Positions 1-12,105 of a stretch of 64,000 bases of DNA are shown here, one piece after another. The stretch is from Paulinella micropora (taxonomy: Eukaryota > Cercozoa > Imbricatea > Euglyphida > Paulinellidae). Below the pieces are notes generated by a model. It had not been told where the DNA came from, searched no databases, and saw only the letters and a list, made by a program, of their open reading frames with translations. The first letter of the stretch is position 1; the number at the start of each line of letters is the position of its first letter. The DNA lies in NCBI GenBank assembly GCA_019918135.1, contig WBZZ01001156.1, positions 177,001 to 241,000 on the forward strand. Reading direction: 5' to 3'. A program made the position numbers and the translations under genes.

Positions 1-1188
1 ATAAGCCCCTAGCTATAGATAATAAGGCGTCATATGCGATAGTAAAGGACAACAACCCACAGCACACCACGCTGCTCACATTCCATGTAGATGATGGTTT
101 GCATGTTGCTAATGAGAAAGAGCAAACAGCCTTAGTTAGGTTCTTCCAGAAAAAGGGTTTGAAATGCAAAGACCTTGGCTTAGCCACGTCTTTCAAGAAC
201 ATTTCTCGCGACTATTTCGAGAATGGGATCCTAGTCCACCAAAAGGTTTATATTCAAGCCCTTTCGCTAAAGCTAGAATACGATAGCGCTATTCCCGCTA
301 AGTCCCCAACACCTCGGATACGGTCCGTTCCTCAAGCCCGAACTCGCCATTTTGGCATACGATCTTCGTACCCTTATTGGTGTTTTGCTCTTTGTCGCTG
401 TCAAAACACAACCCTTGATCGTTTGCGCTCTGAACATGGCTGCATTGGATATGGTACCGAACCCCCCCTGCGCGTATTCGCGGATCAATAAAATCTGTCG
501 GTTTTTGGTGACCCCACGTGGGATTTTTTTCCGAAGTGCCGATAAGTCTATCACTTCTATGTGGGATTACGCGAAGCAGGGGGAGCGTAAGCAGAAGCCA
601 GTCAGCGGATCGCCAGTTATGAATTCATTTACGGATATTGACCCCAGTCACTTGTCTCAGCACTCGGTGAAGCTCGGTGAGGCAGAGATCCCTAAAGAAG
701 TCCGCCAGAAGACTCCCGTTTTTGGCTACTGTGATTCCGATTTGCTTCTCGGCAGGAAGATAGGAGATCCCGTAGTGGCTTCATCTTTTTCTTTCATTTG
801 ACTCCGATTTCAGTTTTCTCAAAGTTGCAATCAGTAGTAGCTAACTCGACCGTGGAAGCCGAGATCATAGCTGCTAACGAGGCGGTTAGGGAGGCTGAAG
901 CCATTAGGAGGGTGTTAGAGGACATGGGTTATTCGCCGGGCACCATCCCCGATCCTCGAGGATAACTCAGGAGCTATTTCATTGTCGGCTCGCGGCTTGG
1001 GTGAAAAGCGTACTGAACACATTGCAGTGCGTTTTCATTACTTGGTCGACCGGTGCCGTGCAAGGTCCGTGCAGTTGTACAAAATTGCGTCAAAGAAAAA
1101 TTTAGCAGATTACCTGACTAAATCTCTTCCACTCCCGCAATTCTCGCCAATCTCCGGGCATGTGGCGGTAGAAATGCCGATTGAATAG
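1..1188 (+). mobile_element. Ty1/copia remnant A, left piece: end of reverse transcriptase and RNase H
   Basis: This is the 3' part of a copia-type pol gene, entering from the window edge. The first 120 bases encode the RT signature FHVDDGLHVA, the copia form of the YVDD active site. A region like the palm-thumb part follows (LKCKDLGLATSFKNI), then RNase H pieces (FGYCDSD, ANEAVREAEAIRR, GLGEKRTEHIAVRFHYLVD) and the usual copia ending (NLADYLTKSLPLPQF). It is a decayed fossil with several breaks and no intact pol frame. It resembles the pol end of copia B, but protein divergence is high, so it belongs to an older or different lineage. Confidence 0.8.
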
Positions 1189-3059
1189 CTTTGCTTAGTT
1201 GTATTATGCATTCCGCACCATGCGTTATATGACATTATTGTTTGTTTTATTTTCATTGTTTGTGTATATGACTTTCATCTCTTTTAATGTCTAAATATTT
1301 ATCAACTAAACTCACTTTTGCTACATAAAACTCCGAAAAGCGAGGGGAAGAGAGAGCCACTGCTGTTATTGCGACATTAGAAGTTTATACATGTTACATA
1401 GATTATATCGCATGTGTCGATGATCTACTTTGCTATATAGACTTAATCGAAGTTAATGTCATGATAATAGTTAATAGTAATAGTTATGACAAGACATATG
1501 GATTGTAAACTAAGTAGACCCAATGAGGCCACCAGGGAGCTAAGTACTGTGGTTATAGTTTTGTTAGTGCAGCTAAATGGTAGACATAGTTGTCGATGTG
1601 ATCAGATCGCTCATATTTCTCGGTATATGCTTGTATCCTATGACAACCGTCAGATGTAATAGATAATTAATGTTAAAAAGCAACCCTTAATGATATTATC
1701 TTCATGTTGATGTTTTCTGATGCAATGTCGGTAATGTTGCACGTCTAAACAGAATTATTTCATGATCATGTTGTCATGTGTTATTTCTTATGGTTACATT
1801 TTTATCTATATGCTATGACTATATACATCTTACCAGCAGGTGCTTCAGGCAGCGGAATCGGCATGTTCATAACTGCGTTTAGGCTGTGAAGGCCCCGCAT
1901 GTTTGTTTTGCTGTTGCGTAGCAATATCTTTACCTGTCATGTATATTGTAAATAAGTCATATTTGCCCGGTCACATATATATTAAGTAATTATATCTGTT
2001 TTTATTGTATCATCGTATGTGCATCATAAATATGTGCGTTTATTATCGGCTCTGTGCACGTCTCATTGCATGAGGTTGTATTGGTGTGTGCAGACGGGTA
2101 TAAGCGGGTTTGCGAATTTCACGCAAAATTTACGCTCATTTTTATGTCTTATGCTTTGTCAATCTTGCAGGGATCCAGACAATACGTTCCCGACAATGCT
2201 AAGCGGGTTGACATTTCCCCGACCATTTGACTATATAAATCATGTATGATGGTTATATCTTCTATGTTTTTGGTTATTAGTGCATATTTTCCAATTTGTA
2301 TCAATTTGGGATCAACTCATATTTGCATATGATAGTATCATGATATGATATTTCATCAAGATAGAGTCTCCCCTTGAAGTAAGTTAGAAATAATAAGTTT
2401 CTGGGAAGGCAGTATAAAGGTAGCTAGATTAAGGAATAGCACTGAGAGGTGCGAGCGCTCTACTACCGACGTCACACTGCTATTACAGGACTATAGTACG
2501 TGAGTCACACGTACTACGCTATGGGCCGGGGCATAGCTCTGAATGGGACATCCCTGTTAGCAGAGCCGATGTATCTACTTCTACGAGAGGTGAGTCGATA
2601 GGTGTAATATTAATTTAATTTTCATCATTTTTGTGCTAATACATATTTCCACAGGCTTAAGGATTATCTTTAATTATGTCACAGTTTGTGTTAATCTAAA
2701 GTAATCAGTAGATTGGTAACTAATATATCTATGTATTTAACCGGGTTATGCGGTTAGATCCTATCAGAATAAGTAATGCCAATCCACCTTAATGGACCGA
2801 GTGGGTATATCTGCCCCCATTAAGTGGGTCCAGTTATTGTTCTGTTATTAATACCTACCAATCGTTTTAGCCATCCGTTACTGTTGGGTAAAGTATAATC
2901 ATTAAAGTCATTCCTCGGTACTTCGTATGTACTTATCAGACGTAACGGTCTATATTGGTATTCAGAATTGGACAATAACAATTGTGTAATATTACAGTCG
3001 TGCGCACTTTATTTCAGTTTTGTTATTATTAATACCTTTGAGTTTGTCAGTTCTGCTAC
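1189..3059. other. Non-coding stretch, probably 3' non-coding region and long LTR of copia A
   Basis: These 1.9 kb are AT-rich and hold no convincing gene. They lie between the pol end of copia A and the insertion point of copia B. After copia B the sequence resumes at 12106 and soon reads into a gag gene. The simplest inference is that most of this stretch is an LTR, split near its right end by copia B. A purine-rich patch near 1338-1360 could be the polypurine tract. I could not fix an LTR start because no second copy is in the window. Confidence 0.4.
3055..3059. repeat. Target site duplication of copia B, left
   Basis: GCTAC directly precedes the 5' LTR and is repeated directly after the 3' LTR at 12101-12105. 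Five base pairs is the usual copia duplication length, so both element ends are original. Confidence 0.9.
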
Positions 3060-3255
3060 TGTTGGAACTAATAATTAATTAATAGTTATGGACCGGCCGT
3101 ATCGGAGTAACGGTGTCGTTAGAGCCATTACTTATGATCCTGCCAGTGAAGTTACGTGGCGCGTCTGTTGGTGCCTTTTCTCATTAAAGTTGTTGTAGTG
3201 TGTTGAGAGTGTAGTAGCTATCATAGATTGCTTTATTAATAACAGTAGCCTAACA
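3060..3255 (+). repeat. 5' LTR of copia B
   Basis: This 196-bp direct repeat is paired with 11905-12100. It has TG...CA ends (TGTTGGAACTA to CCTAACA), typical of copia LTRs. I see four substitutions between the two copies and no indels. Confidence 0.95.
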
Positions 3256-3267
3256 GGCTATCGAGCC
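3256..3267 (+). promoter_or_regulatory. Possible primer-binding site of copia B
   Basis: GGCTATCGAGCC directly follows the 5' LTR. It resembles the TGGTATCAGAGC site complementary to the initiator Met tRNA 3' end that many copia elements use, with one inserted and one missing base. Position supports the call; the imperfect match limits it. Confidence 0.4.
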
Positions 3268-3649
3268 TTGATTAGCGAACTCTGCGCCAGCAGCTTTAAT
3301 CAGTTGCACTTAGTCTGAAAGGAGAGGCATTAGGCCTTCAACAGAAAAGTGCGAGGATCGACGTGCAGCAGGCAGTCGACATCATTCCGTGGGTAGGCAG
3401 AAGGCACCCACCTCAAACGTGTCTATCGGCTAGACAGCATAGCATAGACACACCAACTCATTTCATCCCTAATAATAATTCCCCATTTCTACTTGATTGT
3501 AGGAATTTTATTGGTAGTTGAGGTTAGCTCCTACCTTCCGCGCTTTGGTCCAACATGGCATACACCATGTTTGGAGTGTCGATGAACAGAGGGTTTAAAG
3601 TGGACCCACCGCCATTTAACAGCAGAGACCCAAAATTGGGATAATTGGG

Positions 3650-5050
3650 AATATGGGTTCCTTCCTGATCTATGATCCATTAGCGATAGGGGAACTACCT
3701 CCCCATAAGCGACACCCTTTGTTTACACAAGCGAAGCTGACAGTTTTTCTTTCAATCTACCTACTGAACCACCTCTTTCACCTTCCGGAGATAGCGAGGA
3801 CGAGAATCAGGTCACGGCAGAGAGAAAGAAACCAGTAGTAAAGAAAGAACCTACCAGCTCTTCTTCCAGCTCTGCTCTACCTGTCAAACAAGAACAAGAC
3901 GTTAGTACTAGTTGTGCTTTGCCTGATCCTTCTCCTTCCCCAGCAAGTGCTGAGCATAAAGAGCCTGATGGGAGTTCGGTCCCTATCCTGACTACCGCAT
4001 CTAGACCAAACCCCCTTCTTGCCTCCTTCGCTGCAGATAAGTATTGTCAGCAGGTTGAAGAAAGAGATAGACTGAAACACAACCGATTTATCTTTGCTCT
4101 CTTAATTCAGTCCTGCTCTAAGGACAAGGAAGCTATGTCTGTCATCAGGACAGCTGGGTCAGATGGAGTCCAATGTTTCATGGCATTAAGAAAGAGATAT
4201 GGAGGTCTTGATATTGTCAAATGGAAAGAAAGACAAGACTTCCTTGACCTTTCCTACCCTAATAAGGTTCAAGACGTGAGACCCTGGTTGACTCTCTTTC
4301 ACAGCAATATTGCTGATCAAGAGTCAGTTATGAAGTCCCATACCCAGAACTCGTAAAGATAGAGACGGTCATGAAAAAGATCGAACACTTGACCGAGTTC
4401 GACAGTTTTTGCAACAAGGTCACCAGTCTCCTTCCGGAGAAGCGACCGGGTTGGGAATCCTTTGTGAAAGTAATTGAACAGGTTGCTCAGACAGAGGATT
4501 CCAAAAACAAGACGTCAAGATGAAGAAACTTTACTCGTCAGGGGGTGGTTTTCGTTCCCTTTCGTCTAAAACTTCATCTGGTATGGGAACTAAAAGCGAC
4601 CCCATAACAGTCAATCTTATGGGAAATCAAGCTGGTAAGACACCCCAAGGTTGCTACAACTGTCATGGTGATCATCAAATCAAGATTTGTATTGTCCCTT
4701 GTATTCTCCCCGAGTGACCTCGAGACGAACATGTCCCGGTGAACTGCCCGATAAGGAAGAAGGCAGCAAGGATAGTTAACTTAGCAAAATGGGTAGGAAA
4801 GCTGAGTCTGACTAAGACAGATAAGACTAAGGAGAGCAGTAAAGGGAAGCGAAAGATGAGACGACAGAAGAAAGAAGTAGGGAAGGAGAAAAGGAAGCTG
4901 AAATCATCTGATTTCATCAAGAAGAGTACAGCAAAGACCAAGACGATAGTTCTGAATGCAGGAGGTTCTGACTCCTCTTCTTCTGGTAGTTCTGAAGAAG
5001 AAGGAGAGGAGTCCGAAGCTCGTGCATTCAGACGAAAAGTCTAGTACTCA
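3650..5050 (+). pseudogene. gag region of copia B
   Basis: Pieces of a copia gag gene that would encode the nucleocapsid-like particle protein. A helical gag segment (QQVEERDRLKHNRFIF, MALRKRYGGLDIVKW) lies around 4040-4270. A CCHC-like zinc knuckle (CYNCHGDHQIKIC) lies near 4650-4700. A lysine-rich then acidic serine-rich linker follows. It is a fossil with several breaks. Boundaries are approximate. Confidence 0.75.
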
Positions 5051-6800
5051 TGATAAGGATGGAGGTGAAGAGGGAGTAGGGGAAATAGGGTACATCAATC
5101 ACATGTTAAGCATAAACATAGAGGAAACGGACGAAGAAGAACCAAACTTTTTACTCGACAATACCCCACCCACTTCCTCTTTTGGACCACAATCATCGCC
5201 ATCCCACACATCAGAATTGAAGAACAAGAAGGAAAAGAGCAACACACACGCACAAGATATGTCTGCTCACCTTCCTGTCCCTCGATCTACTCCTTTTATT
5301 CCCCTCCTGAAAGATAATCGCTTCGCTACTCCCCTTGACATGGTGGGCGACCCAACACCTCTTGGGGTAATATACCTTATGGAGGGGGGCTTCGCCGTGT
5401 CAAGGGGGGTTACAGGAAGGTCCTAATGAAATCCCGGAATTCTATTCATCTTCACTTACGTGAGGACTATGGACCACTGCTCAATCTGTGGGCACAACCC
5501 ATCAGAGGGAGCATGCTCATTGTTTCACACTCGAAACAATGTGATGGGTTTAACGTGAACAAGGCACGTTGTTCATGGAAGCTAGGGGCCGCCCGGGGCA
5601 AAAGCAGACCAGATGGAAAAACAGGGTTGTGATTTCTTTTCCCACCATATCGGCAGCGAACGAAATAGGGCTGACTTATTGGCAGTAGTTAGAGCACAGC
5701 TGAACTCGGGGGGTACACCATGGCACTTTGGGTTAATGCTAGCCCTAATAGTATGGACTGGATTATACGTCAGTGGATTAGGACAAATCAAACCCCCCCC
5801 CCCCCCCCTGTTCAATCTGATCCTCTCACGAACTGGATCTGCCCTACCTGTAATGATCAGTTTCTCTCCCAAGACAGCCTTGACTTCCATCTTCCCATAT
5901 GCGGACAGAGGGCGTCATCCTCCACACACACATCACCACGCAGACATGTCTCTTCTCATTTATTAGTTCTAGTGCTTCATCATCTTCTCTCACAAGACAT
6001 ACTCTCCCTACTTCAACTGTACAACGTTCTGACTCAAACATTGAAACGAGTGAGAACGTTGAGGCTGAGGTAGGGGGAAACAACCAAAGAAGAGAGAGAG
6101 GTGAGGGAGAGACGATGACGGACGAAGACGATGATGAAACCATCTCTTATGCTACTCCTCAGAAGTCTTCCTCTTCTTCTCCTGCATCATCTGTACAACG
6201 CTCGAGCTCTAAGAAAGAGATGAGTAAGAGCGTTGAGGATGAGGCAGGGGGAGAGGACGGGGAGGCCAAAAGAGCACCCCCATCGTTTGTCCGTCGTATC
6301 ACGCATTCCCCTTCACCGCGTCTTGCACCTAGCGAGTTGAATGAAGGGAGGGAGAGAGAGTTAGAGAGAGAGAGATAGAATTAGGAGAGACCCCACGATC
6401 GCATGGAGATGAGATGAGGGGAAGATGATGATAGTAGGGGGAAATGGAGAAATACCATCTCTTGGAGAGGTACACAGATTGTTCGGTGCGTTAACAGAGG
6501 GTGCTAGAGAGATAGAGGTGAGAGATTCTCTTATTACCGGGAGAGACGGGGAAGTTAACAAGTTCTATCTTAAACTCTACATGGATATTCAGAGTTTCGT
6601 TATTTCCATGGCCCACAAATGGAACAACCCTTTTGCAATGGGGCTCGTTGCGGCATTTCCTCATCTAAGAACTCAATTACTGGAATACCGGGAATACTTA
6701 CAAAGGATAGGGGTAGAGGGGGAGAATGTACGAGATATTCCACCGTCAAGACCTAGCATATTTTCCAACCCCCACCTCAAACACCTCACCTCCATCTGAG
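5051..6800 (+). pseudogene. Linker region of copia B between gag and protease
   Basis: Low-complexity coding-like sequence, rich in Ser, Glu and Pro, in several plus-strand frames. It contains a long C tract near 5800-5815 and a possible CxxC...H motif around 5830-5890 (CPTCNDQFLSQDSLDFHLP), a C2H2-like finger. I recognise no standard copia domain. The stretch belongs to the element by position and is broken. Confidence 0.45.
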
Positions 6801-8480
6801 AAAGATTGTGACATAATGATGCATGAGAACGAGGGAGATGAGAGAGAGACACCTGAAAAGAGTATGGCGGGGATGGTTTGGGTAGATGATAGTGGGGCTA
6901 GTGAGTCGCAATCAACCCATAAGGATGTATTCGTGAGGTTGAAGCACAACCCTCAGAAGTTCAAAATTGCGAAAGGGACTATTAAGACGGAGTACAAAGG
7001 GAAAGTCTTAATGCAACTCTCTGGAGCAAACGAAGAACCAGTTCAGGTGTATGATTCGCACACAACATACAACCCACACTTGAGTTACGGTTTAGTAGCC
7101 ACTTCGGCTTGGTTGAAACAAGGACTGGCGGTAGTCCATCAGAACAACCAGGTGCTTGTGCTCAAGTCCCCAATCCATATCGAGGAAGAACAGAATGTAG
7201 CTAGGAGCAGATCTTGCCTAACAACCTGTTCGTCTTTGATCCCCCGGGAATGCCCCCTCTAGACCCAAATCAACGATACGAACCAGTCCCTCTCGAAAAG
7301 CAGAATGTGAAGGTAGAGAAAGAGGGATCATCATCCTCCACCGTCACATTCTGACTTCCCCCTCGCCGTCCTACACAACCAACAACCCTTCCCGTGTACA
7401 ATGATGTATGTTGCAATGATGTCCCATGTTTATGTGATGGGTGTCGCGACAGTAAATCATATGTCCCGTTGTCTTGCAAAACAAATACTGAGAAGGGTGA
7501 GAATTGTTCACAGAGTTTGGCTTGTTGCTTGGTCATGCCAAATGATGTATGTTCGCACACCTCACGAACTCAAGAACATGATGTTGGTTGCCGAATGTCA
7601 AAAGCATTGAATCCTGTTGTCCGACCCACAGATATTGAGCATAGACACGCCACCGTCTTCCACCGAATGTGTAAGCATAGAGGGGTAAAGGCTATGGAAA
7701 GAATGGCTCACGATATGGGGGTAAAGATAGTAGGGGTAGGATGGCGAGAAAGGATTATGAAGTGCGAGTACTGTTTAAGGAATAAGATAAAGAAGCACCT
7801 CATTTCCACAAAAACCATCACATTGTTGAACGTCATTCCGGCGTTCATATTTCCATGGACACACAAGGATGGTGGAATACGATATCATGGGATGGTAAGC
7901 GATACAAATTTACGGTCAAAAGTCTCGCTTCAAATTTCGAGCTCGACTATTATTTACGTCATAAGAATGAATTCTTTCCGTGTTTTATTAAGGCCGTTGC
8001 TTTCTTTGAAAGACATACCAACCGGAAAGTTAAATTTATTACCTGTGACCAAGAATATGGTCGATATGATACCTTTCAGGAGTGGGTTAATGTTAATCAG
8101 CCTATCTTGATTGAGGCTCCAACCGCCGAGAAACAGGCAGTCTCAAAGATATAGTGATGCTGAGCTCCCTCCCAAGTTCTGGACGGAGATGGGAAAAAAC
8201 GCCATTTATATTAACAACCTCCTCCCGATTGCCAAAGGACCCTTTGAGGGTAAGTCCCCTTTCGAAGTCATTCACCGCCGGAAACCATACCTGCATCACC
8301 TTGGCCCCACTGGTTGCGCTGCAGTGATAAAGGTTAAGGCTCGGCGGGGGAAAGGCGAGAGAGGAAGGAAAGTTATCTTTTTAGGTTACGAACGTAATAC
8401 CGGGTATTATCGTGTTTATGATCCCGTTGCGCGTGTAATACACGGTAATGTCCGGGATGTCATGTTCAATGTATGGAGAC
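6800..8480 (+). pseudogene. Protease and integrase region of copia B
   Basis: The aspartic protease active site appears as VWVDDSGASES around 6880-6910, with an Ig-like beta-strand pattern after it. The integrase N-terminal HHCC zinc site is recognisable around 7640-7790 (HRMCKHRGVKAMERMA, then CEYCLRN). The catalytic core follows (KVKFITCDQEYGRYD), and the copia-specific segment LPPKFWTEMGKNAIYINN lies near 8165-8220. The GKxxxxKVIFLGY element near 8350-8390 marks the end of the core. It is a fossil with several breaks. Confidence 0.8.
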
Positions 8481-9540
8481 TGGGTAGACGAGAGGCCTCC
8501 AAAAACCTCGAAGGAACAGCAGATGAGGGTATGTTTTCGGTCGGATGGAAATCGACCACACCCTCTTCTGTTCTGCCCTCAGTTGATACACCACCAAAAG
8601 AGAATGTTAGCTTCGACGTACCAGAAACTACACATAGTACATCTACCCCACCTGCTGTAGCTGCTACTAGTAATAGTGAAAGTACTGAGAATGCCCCCAT
8701 TACATCTATGACACCTCAGAAAGGACCTGAAAGTGATGATGATTTGGTGATCGTTGCAAACGATAGTGACGAAAACGATGCCCCTAGTCAGGATTTCAGT
8801 AATCTCCCTGACCTTATCCCCCCTACCCCGTCTTCACGGAATATAGGGAGCATGAATCAGGGGGAGGAAGGTGTCAAGGTAATGGGAAAGAGGGGGAGAA
8901 AACCCGAACTTAAAGTCATTTTGTCTGGGAAAATCGTCCAGATCCCGGCACGGGCTTTCGGGAAGAGTGGGCTAAATCCACTTATGGAGATAAGTGGGAT
9001 TCCATTTTACGGAAGGGAGTTACTCTTGCCCCGACTGCCCCGGTTATCAGAAGAAATAAACGATTCCCAGCCCACCACGTTAAGTTTGATGATGGCATTA
9101 CGGAGAAAATAATAGATTTTGAGATAATAAAGTACGAGATTTCAGGGGGAGCAGCCCCCCCTTCTCTTGTACCGCAGGCTATTATCGAACCGGCACGCCA
9201 CGACTCCAAGGTAACAAGTGAATTCGGCCATGCCGAGGGGGAGAGAGTTAGGATAGCTGCGGAAAAGGACAAACATCCCCCGGGATGGAGATCTCATGAG
9301 CAAGGAAACATTTCTCAGGAGAACGTAATCCCCGGGAGAACCAGAAATAAACATATCTCTGTCTGTGCGAAAGAAGAGAGAATCAATTATTGTCTGGTCA
9401 CGGAGCAAATTCCGGAATTTCCCGTCGTGCAGAAGCCGAAAGATAGGAGGCAAGCGAGAGAGACAGAAGTCAGACAGCAAGAGGAGCTCAAAGCATTTGA
9501 ATGGAGAGAAGAGAGCGAGGCGAGAAGGTCAGGCACTCCC
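8481..9540 (+). pseudogene. Integrase C-terminal extension and linker of copia B
   Basis: This Ser/Thr/Pro/Asp-rich region, open in one plus-strand frame up to about 9112, joins the integrase core to reverse transcriptase. Copia integrases commonly carry such a variable tail. No catalytic motif is visible. It is followed by a short basic stretch (KDRRQARETEVRQQEELK). Confidence 0.55.
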
Positions 9541-11040
9541 ATTATCCCTCTGAAATGGATAGACACTGTTAAGCAACAGGGAACGAGCGACGAATATCAT
9601 AAAGCTAGAATCACCCTTAGGGGGGATCTCCTGAAAGCGGGCTTGCAATATGATCCCAAAGGTACATACTCGCCCACCGCTCATAATCGCACTATCTTAT
9701 CATTGCTTACGCTGCCTGCTTTGGAATAGACTTGTGGTTAATTGACTTCACCACCGCATACTTACATGCCAAAATGCCTTATGACATCTATGTCAACCCC
9801 CCCCCCCCAGGTTTTGAGAGAGAAGGTTTTGTTTGGCTCCTCCGGAAGGCTCTTTATGGTCATCCTGAAGCGGGGAGATTATGGAATGATTTAATGTTGA
9901 GGGAGTTAGTCGGAAAGCAAGCTTTTATTACTTTCTCTCTTAACCGGGCTTCTTTTATCAAACATGCCAAGGACCCCATAAGTACGCAGCTCCTCTCTTT
10001 TCATGTAGATGATGGACTGCATGCTGCCGATGAAGCCAAACACAAGTCTTGTAGAGAGCATGAAGAAGCACGGTTTCAGGTGCAAAAACTTAGAGAAGGC
10101 AACGGAATTCAAAAACATCCAGATTGTCCAATCTGAAAAACGGATTTTACTGCATCAACGAAAATATGAGCTTCTCATTTTAGATGAGTTAGATTATAGA
10201 AGGAGGTGCCTGCTAAAACCCCCTTCACCTCAGAGAACCCTGCCCCCTGAAAGTTGGTCACCGTCTGCTCAAATATGACCTTAGATGTTTGATCGGCATG
10301 CTTATCTTTCTTGCTGTTCACACAGTATAGCTGCAAAACAACAAGTCCCGTCCCCAGAAATATCTCATGCCATGGTTCACCGTATGTTTCTATGGTTGCT
10401 GACCCCGAGAGCCCTATATTTCTTACGGGGTGATAGGAGGTTAGTCAAGATGCTGACCGAAGGGCACTTTGTCCCCAAGCCCCCTAAATCATGGAAACCG
10501 GCCGAAGGACCATCGGCCGCAGAAAGGGCACTTGAGCTTTACTCGTGTGAAGCCACAGAAGTCAATGCGTTCAGTGTCCCCGTTATCGCTAATATCGAAA
10601 AGCTGATAGACGAGCATCCCCTTGTGGGATACGTCGATTCAGACTTTGCTGGAGAAGAAGTTACGAGGAAATCCCGTTCCGGGTATATCTTTCTCTTCAA
10701 CGGGGCACCAGTAGCTTGGTTTTCTAAACTTCAGATGGTCATAGCCCAATCCACCCTTGAATCGGAGACCGTATCAGCTAACGAGGCAGTAAGGGAGTTG
10801 CTTGCATTGAGACAGTCCCTCCGTGACATCGGTTTGCCCATAAGAGGTTTCACCCCCTTGTTCAAAGACAATGAGGGGACCATCATCCTCTCAGAAAGGG
10901 GGTTAGGGGAGTCAAGAACCAAACATATCGATGTCAGGTATCACCTGCTCGAGAAGTTGTTTAAGAAGGGGATACCTCCTTACAAGAGAAGAGGCAAGAC
11001 GTGCCTGGACTTTCACCTTTCTCTCCCCTCCCCCCGTTAA
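9541..11040 (+). pseudogene. Reverse transcriptase and RNase H region of copia B
   Basis: RT blocks in order: PLKWIDTVKQ, the KARITLRGD block, DFTTAYLHAKMP (first catalytic Asp), KALYGHPEAGRLW, and FHVDDGLHAAD (catalytic DD). RNase H follows: VGYVDSDFAGEE, QSTLESETVSANEAVREL, FKDNEGTI and the RTKHIDVRYHLLE block that closes copia pol. The region is broken. A run of C encodes the proline stretch after IYVN, a slippage-prone tract. Confidence 0.85.
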
Positions 11041-11904
11041 GGTGTAATAATCATTTAGTTGCATAACTTTACTTAGTCGAGGGGGAGGATGAGAAGCGCC
11101 CGCGGTGGATCGGCGGCAAAGGTTGATTCTGGCCCCGACAACTTAGTTACGAAATTACTAAGTATGTGCGTGTTCCCGTGCTGGCGTAAGCTCGGGAACA
11201 CGCACTACCTTCCGGTTCGTATCACTCAAAGTTGAGAACCATTTGTATTTACACTATATATATAAAAATCGATAAGAAGCCAACTTGGGGGTGAAGTGGT
11301 AGACGAAGGGCGATTGATCAGACTATATGTCTTGATAGGCCCCGGGCATCTACCCGACCCCCAGACACGCTGATAATTACAGATATTTGTATTTGTGAAT
11401 ATATTAATATATTACTTTTGTTACTTTTATATACCCCCTTACGGGAAGCGCTTCCAAATTTTAGTTTTCATATTATGATCATATGTGAATATATATCCTA
11501 TATACACATATATATTTTCATATATTTATCACATATTTATGTTACTACTTCTTTTGAAGTTATTATCATATCTCTGTATTCTTATATGATACAATGTGAT
11601 GTATGTGGTTTTCGCATGTTTCTCTTACTCATTTGCGAGATAGGGAGAGTAGGGAGTTAATCCTCTTCTTGTTGGGTAGGCCCGAATATACCACAGGCCC
11701 GGTGCCTTGTACGTACTCTAGTCGATACGTACTCGCTGTGGATAGGAGGGTAGCCAACCCCAACATTACTTCTCGGAGAGAGTGAGGGTAAGAGAATATG
11801 TTTTGAGTTTGTGTTTTCTAATGTTTCACAAAATAGTAGTAGGAGACGTAACTTAATTAGGAACGGCAGTAACTTAATATTAATTTACTTTGTTCCAGGG
11901 GGAG
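11041..11904. other. 3' non-coding region of copia B
   Basis: This lies between the pol end and the 3' LTR. It has AT-rich segments with repeated ATATAT near 11240-11530 and no credible gene. It includes an inverted repeat CGTGTTCCCG...CGGGAACACG near 11168-11202 that could form a hairpin in the element RNA. Confidence 0.6.
11895..11904 (+). promoter_or_regulatory. Polypurine tract of copia B
   Basis: CCAGGGGGAG abuts the TG start of the 3' LTR. This is the position where plus-strand DNA synthesis is primed in LTR elements. Confidence 0.75.
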
Positions 11905-12100
11905 TGTTGGAACTAATAATTAATTAATAGTTATGGACCGGCAGTATCGGAGTAACGGTGTCGTTAGAGCCATTACTTATGATCCTGCCAGTGAAGTTAC
12001 GTGGCGCGTCTGTTGGCGCCTTTTCTCATTAAAGTTGTTGTAGTGTGTTGAGAGTGTAGTAGCTATCACAGATTGCTTTATTAATAACAGTAGTCTAACA
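11905..12100 (+). repeat. 3' LTR of copia B
   Basis: 196-bp repeat matching 3060-3255 with four substitutions. It is followed by the GCTAC target duplication at 12101-12105. Confidence 0.95.
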
Positions 12101-12105
12101 GCTAC

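Larger units (their letters stand above)
3060..12100 (+). mobile_element. Ty1/copia LTR retrotransposon B, full length, broken
   Basis: This is a 9041-bp element bounded by two 196-bp LTRs that start TGTTGGAACTA and end CTAACA. It is flanked by the 5-bp target duplication GCTAC (3055-3059 and 12101-12105). Domain order is gag, aspartic protease, integrase, reverse transcriptase, RNase H, which is the Ty1/copia order. I count four differences between the LTRs, about 2 percent, so insertion is fairly recent. The coding region is broken in more than five places, and the element is a non-autonomous fossil. It sits inside sequence of another copia, probably an LTR. Confidence 0.93.

Noticed and set aside
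2019-2249. Short plus-strand frame in the AT-rich stretch
   Set aside because: No motif, no start context, and located in probable LTR sequence.
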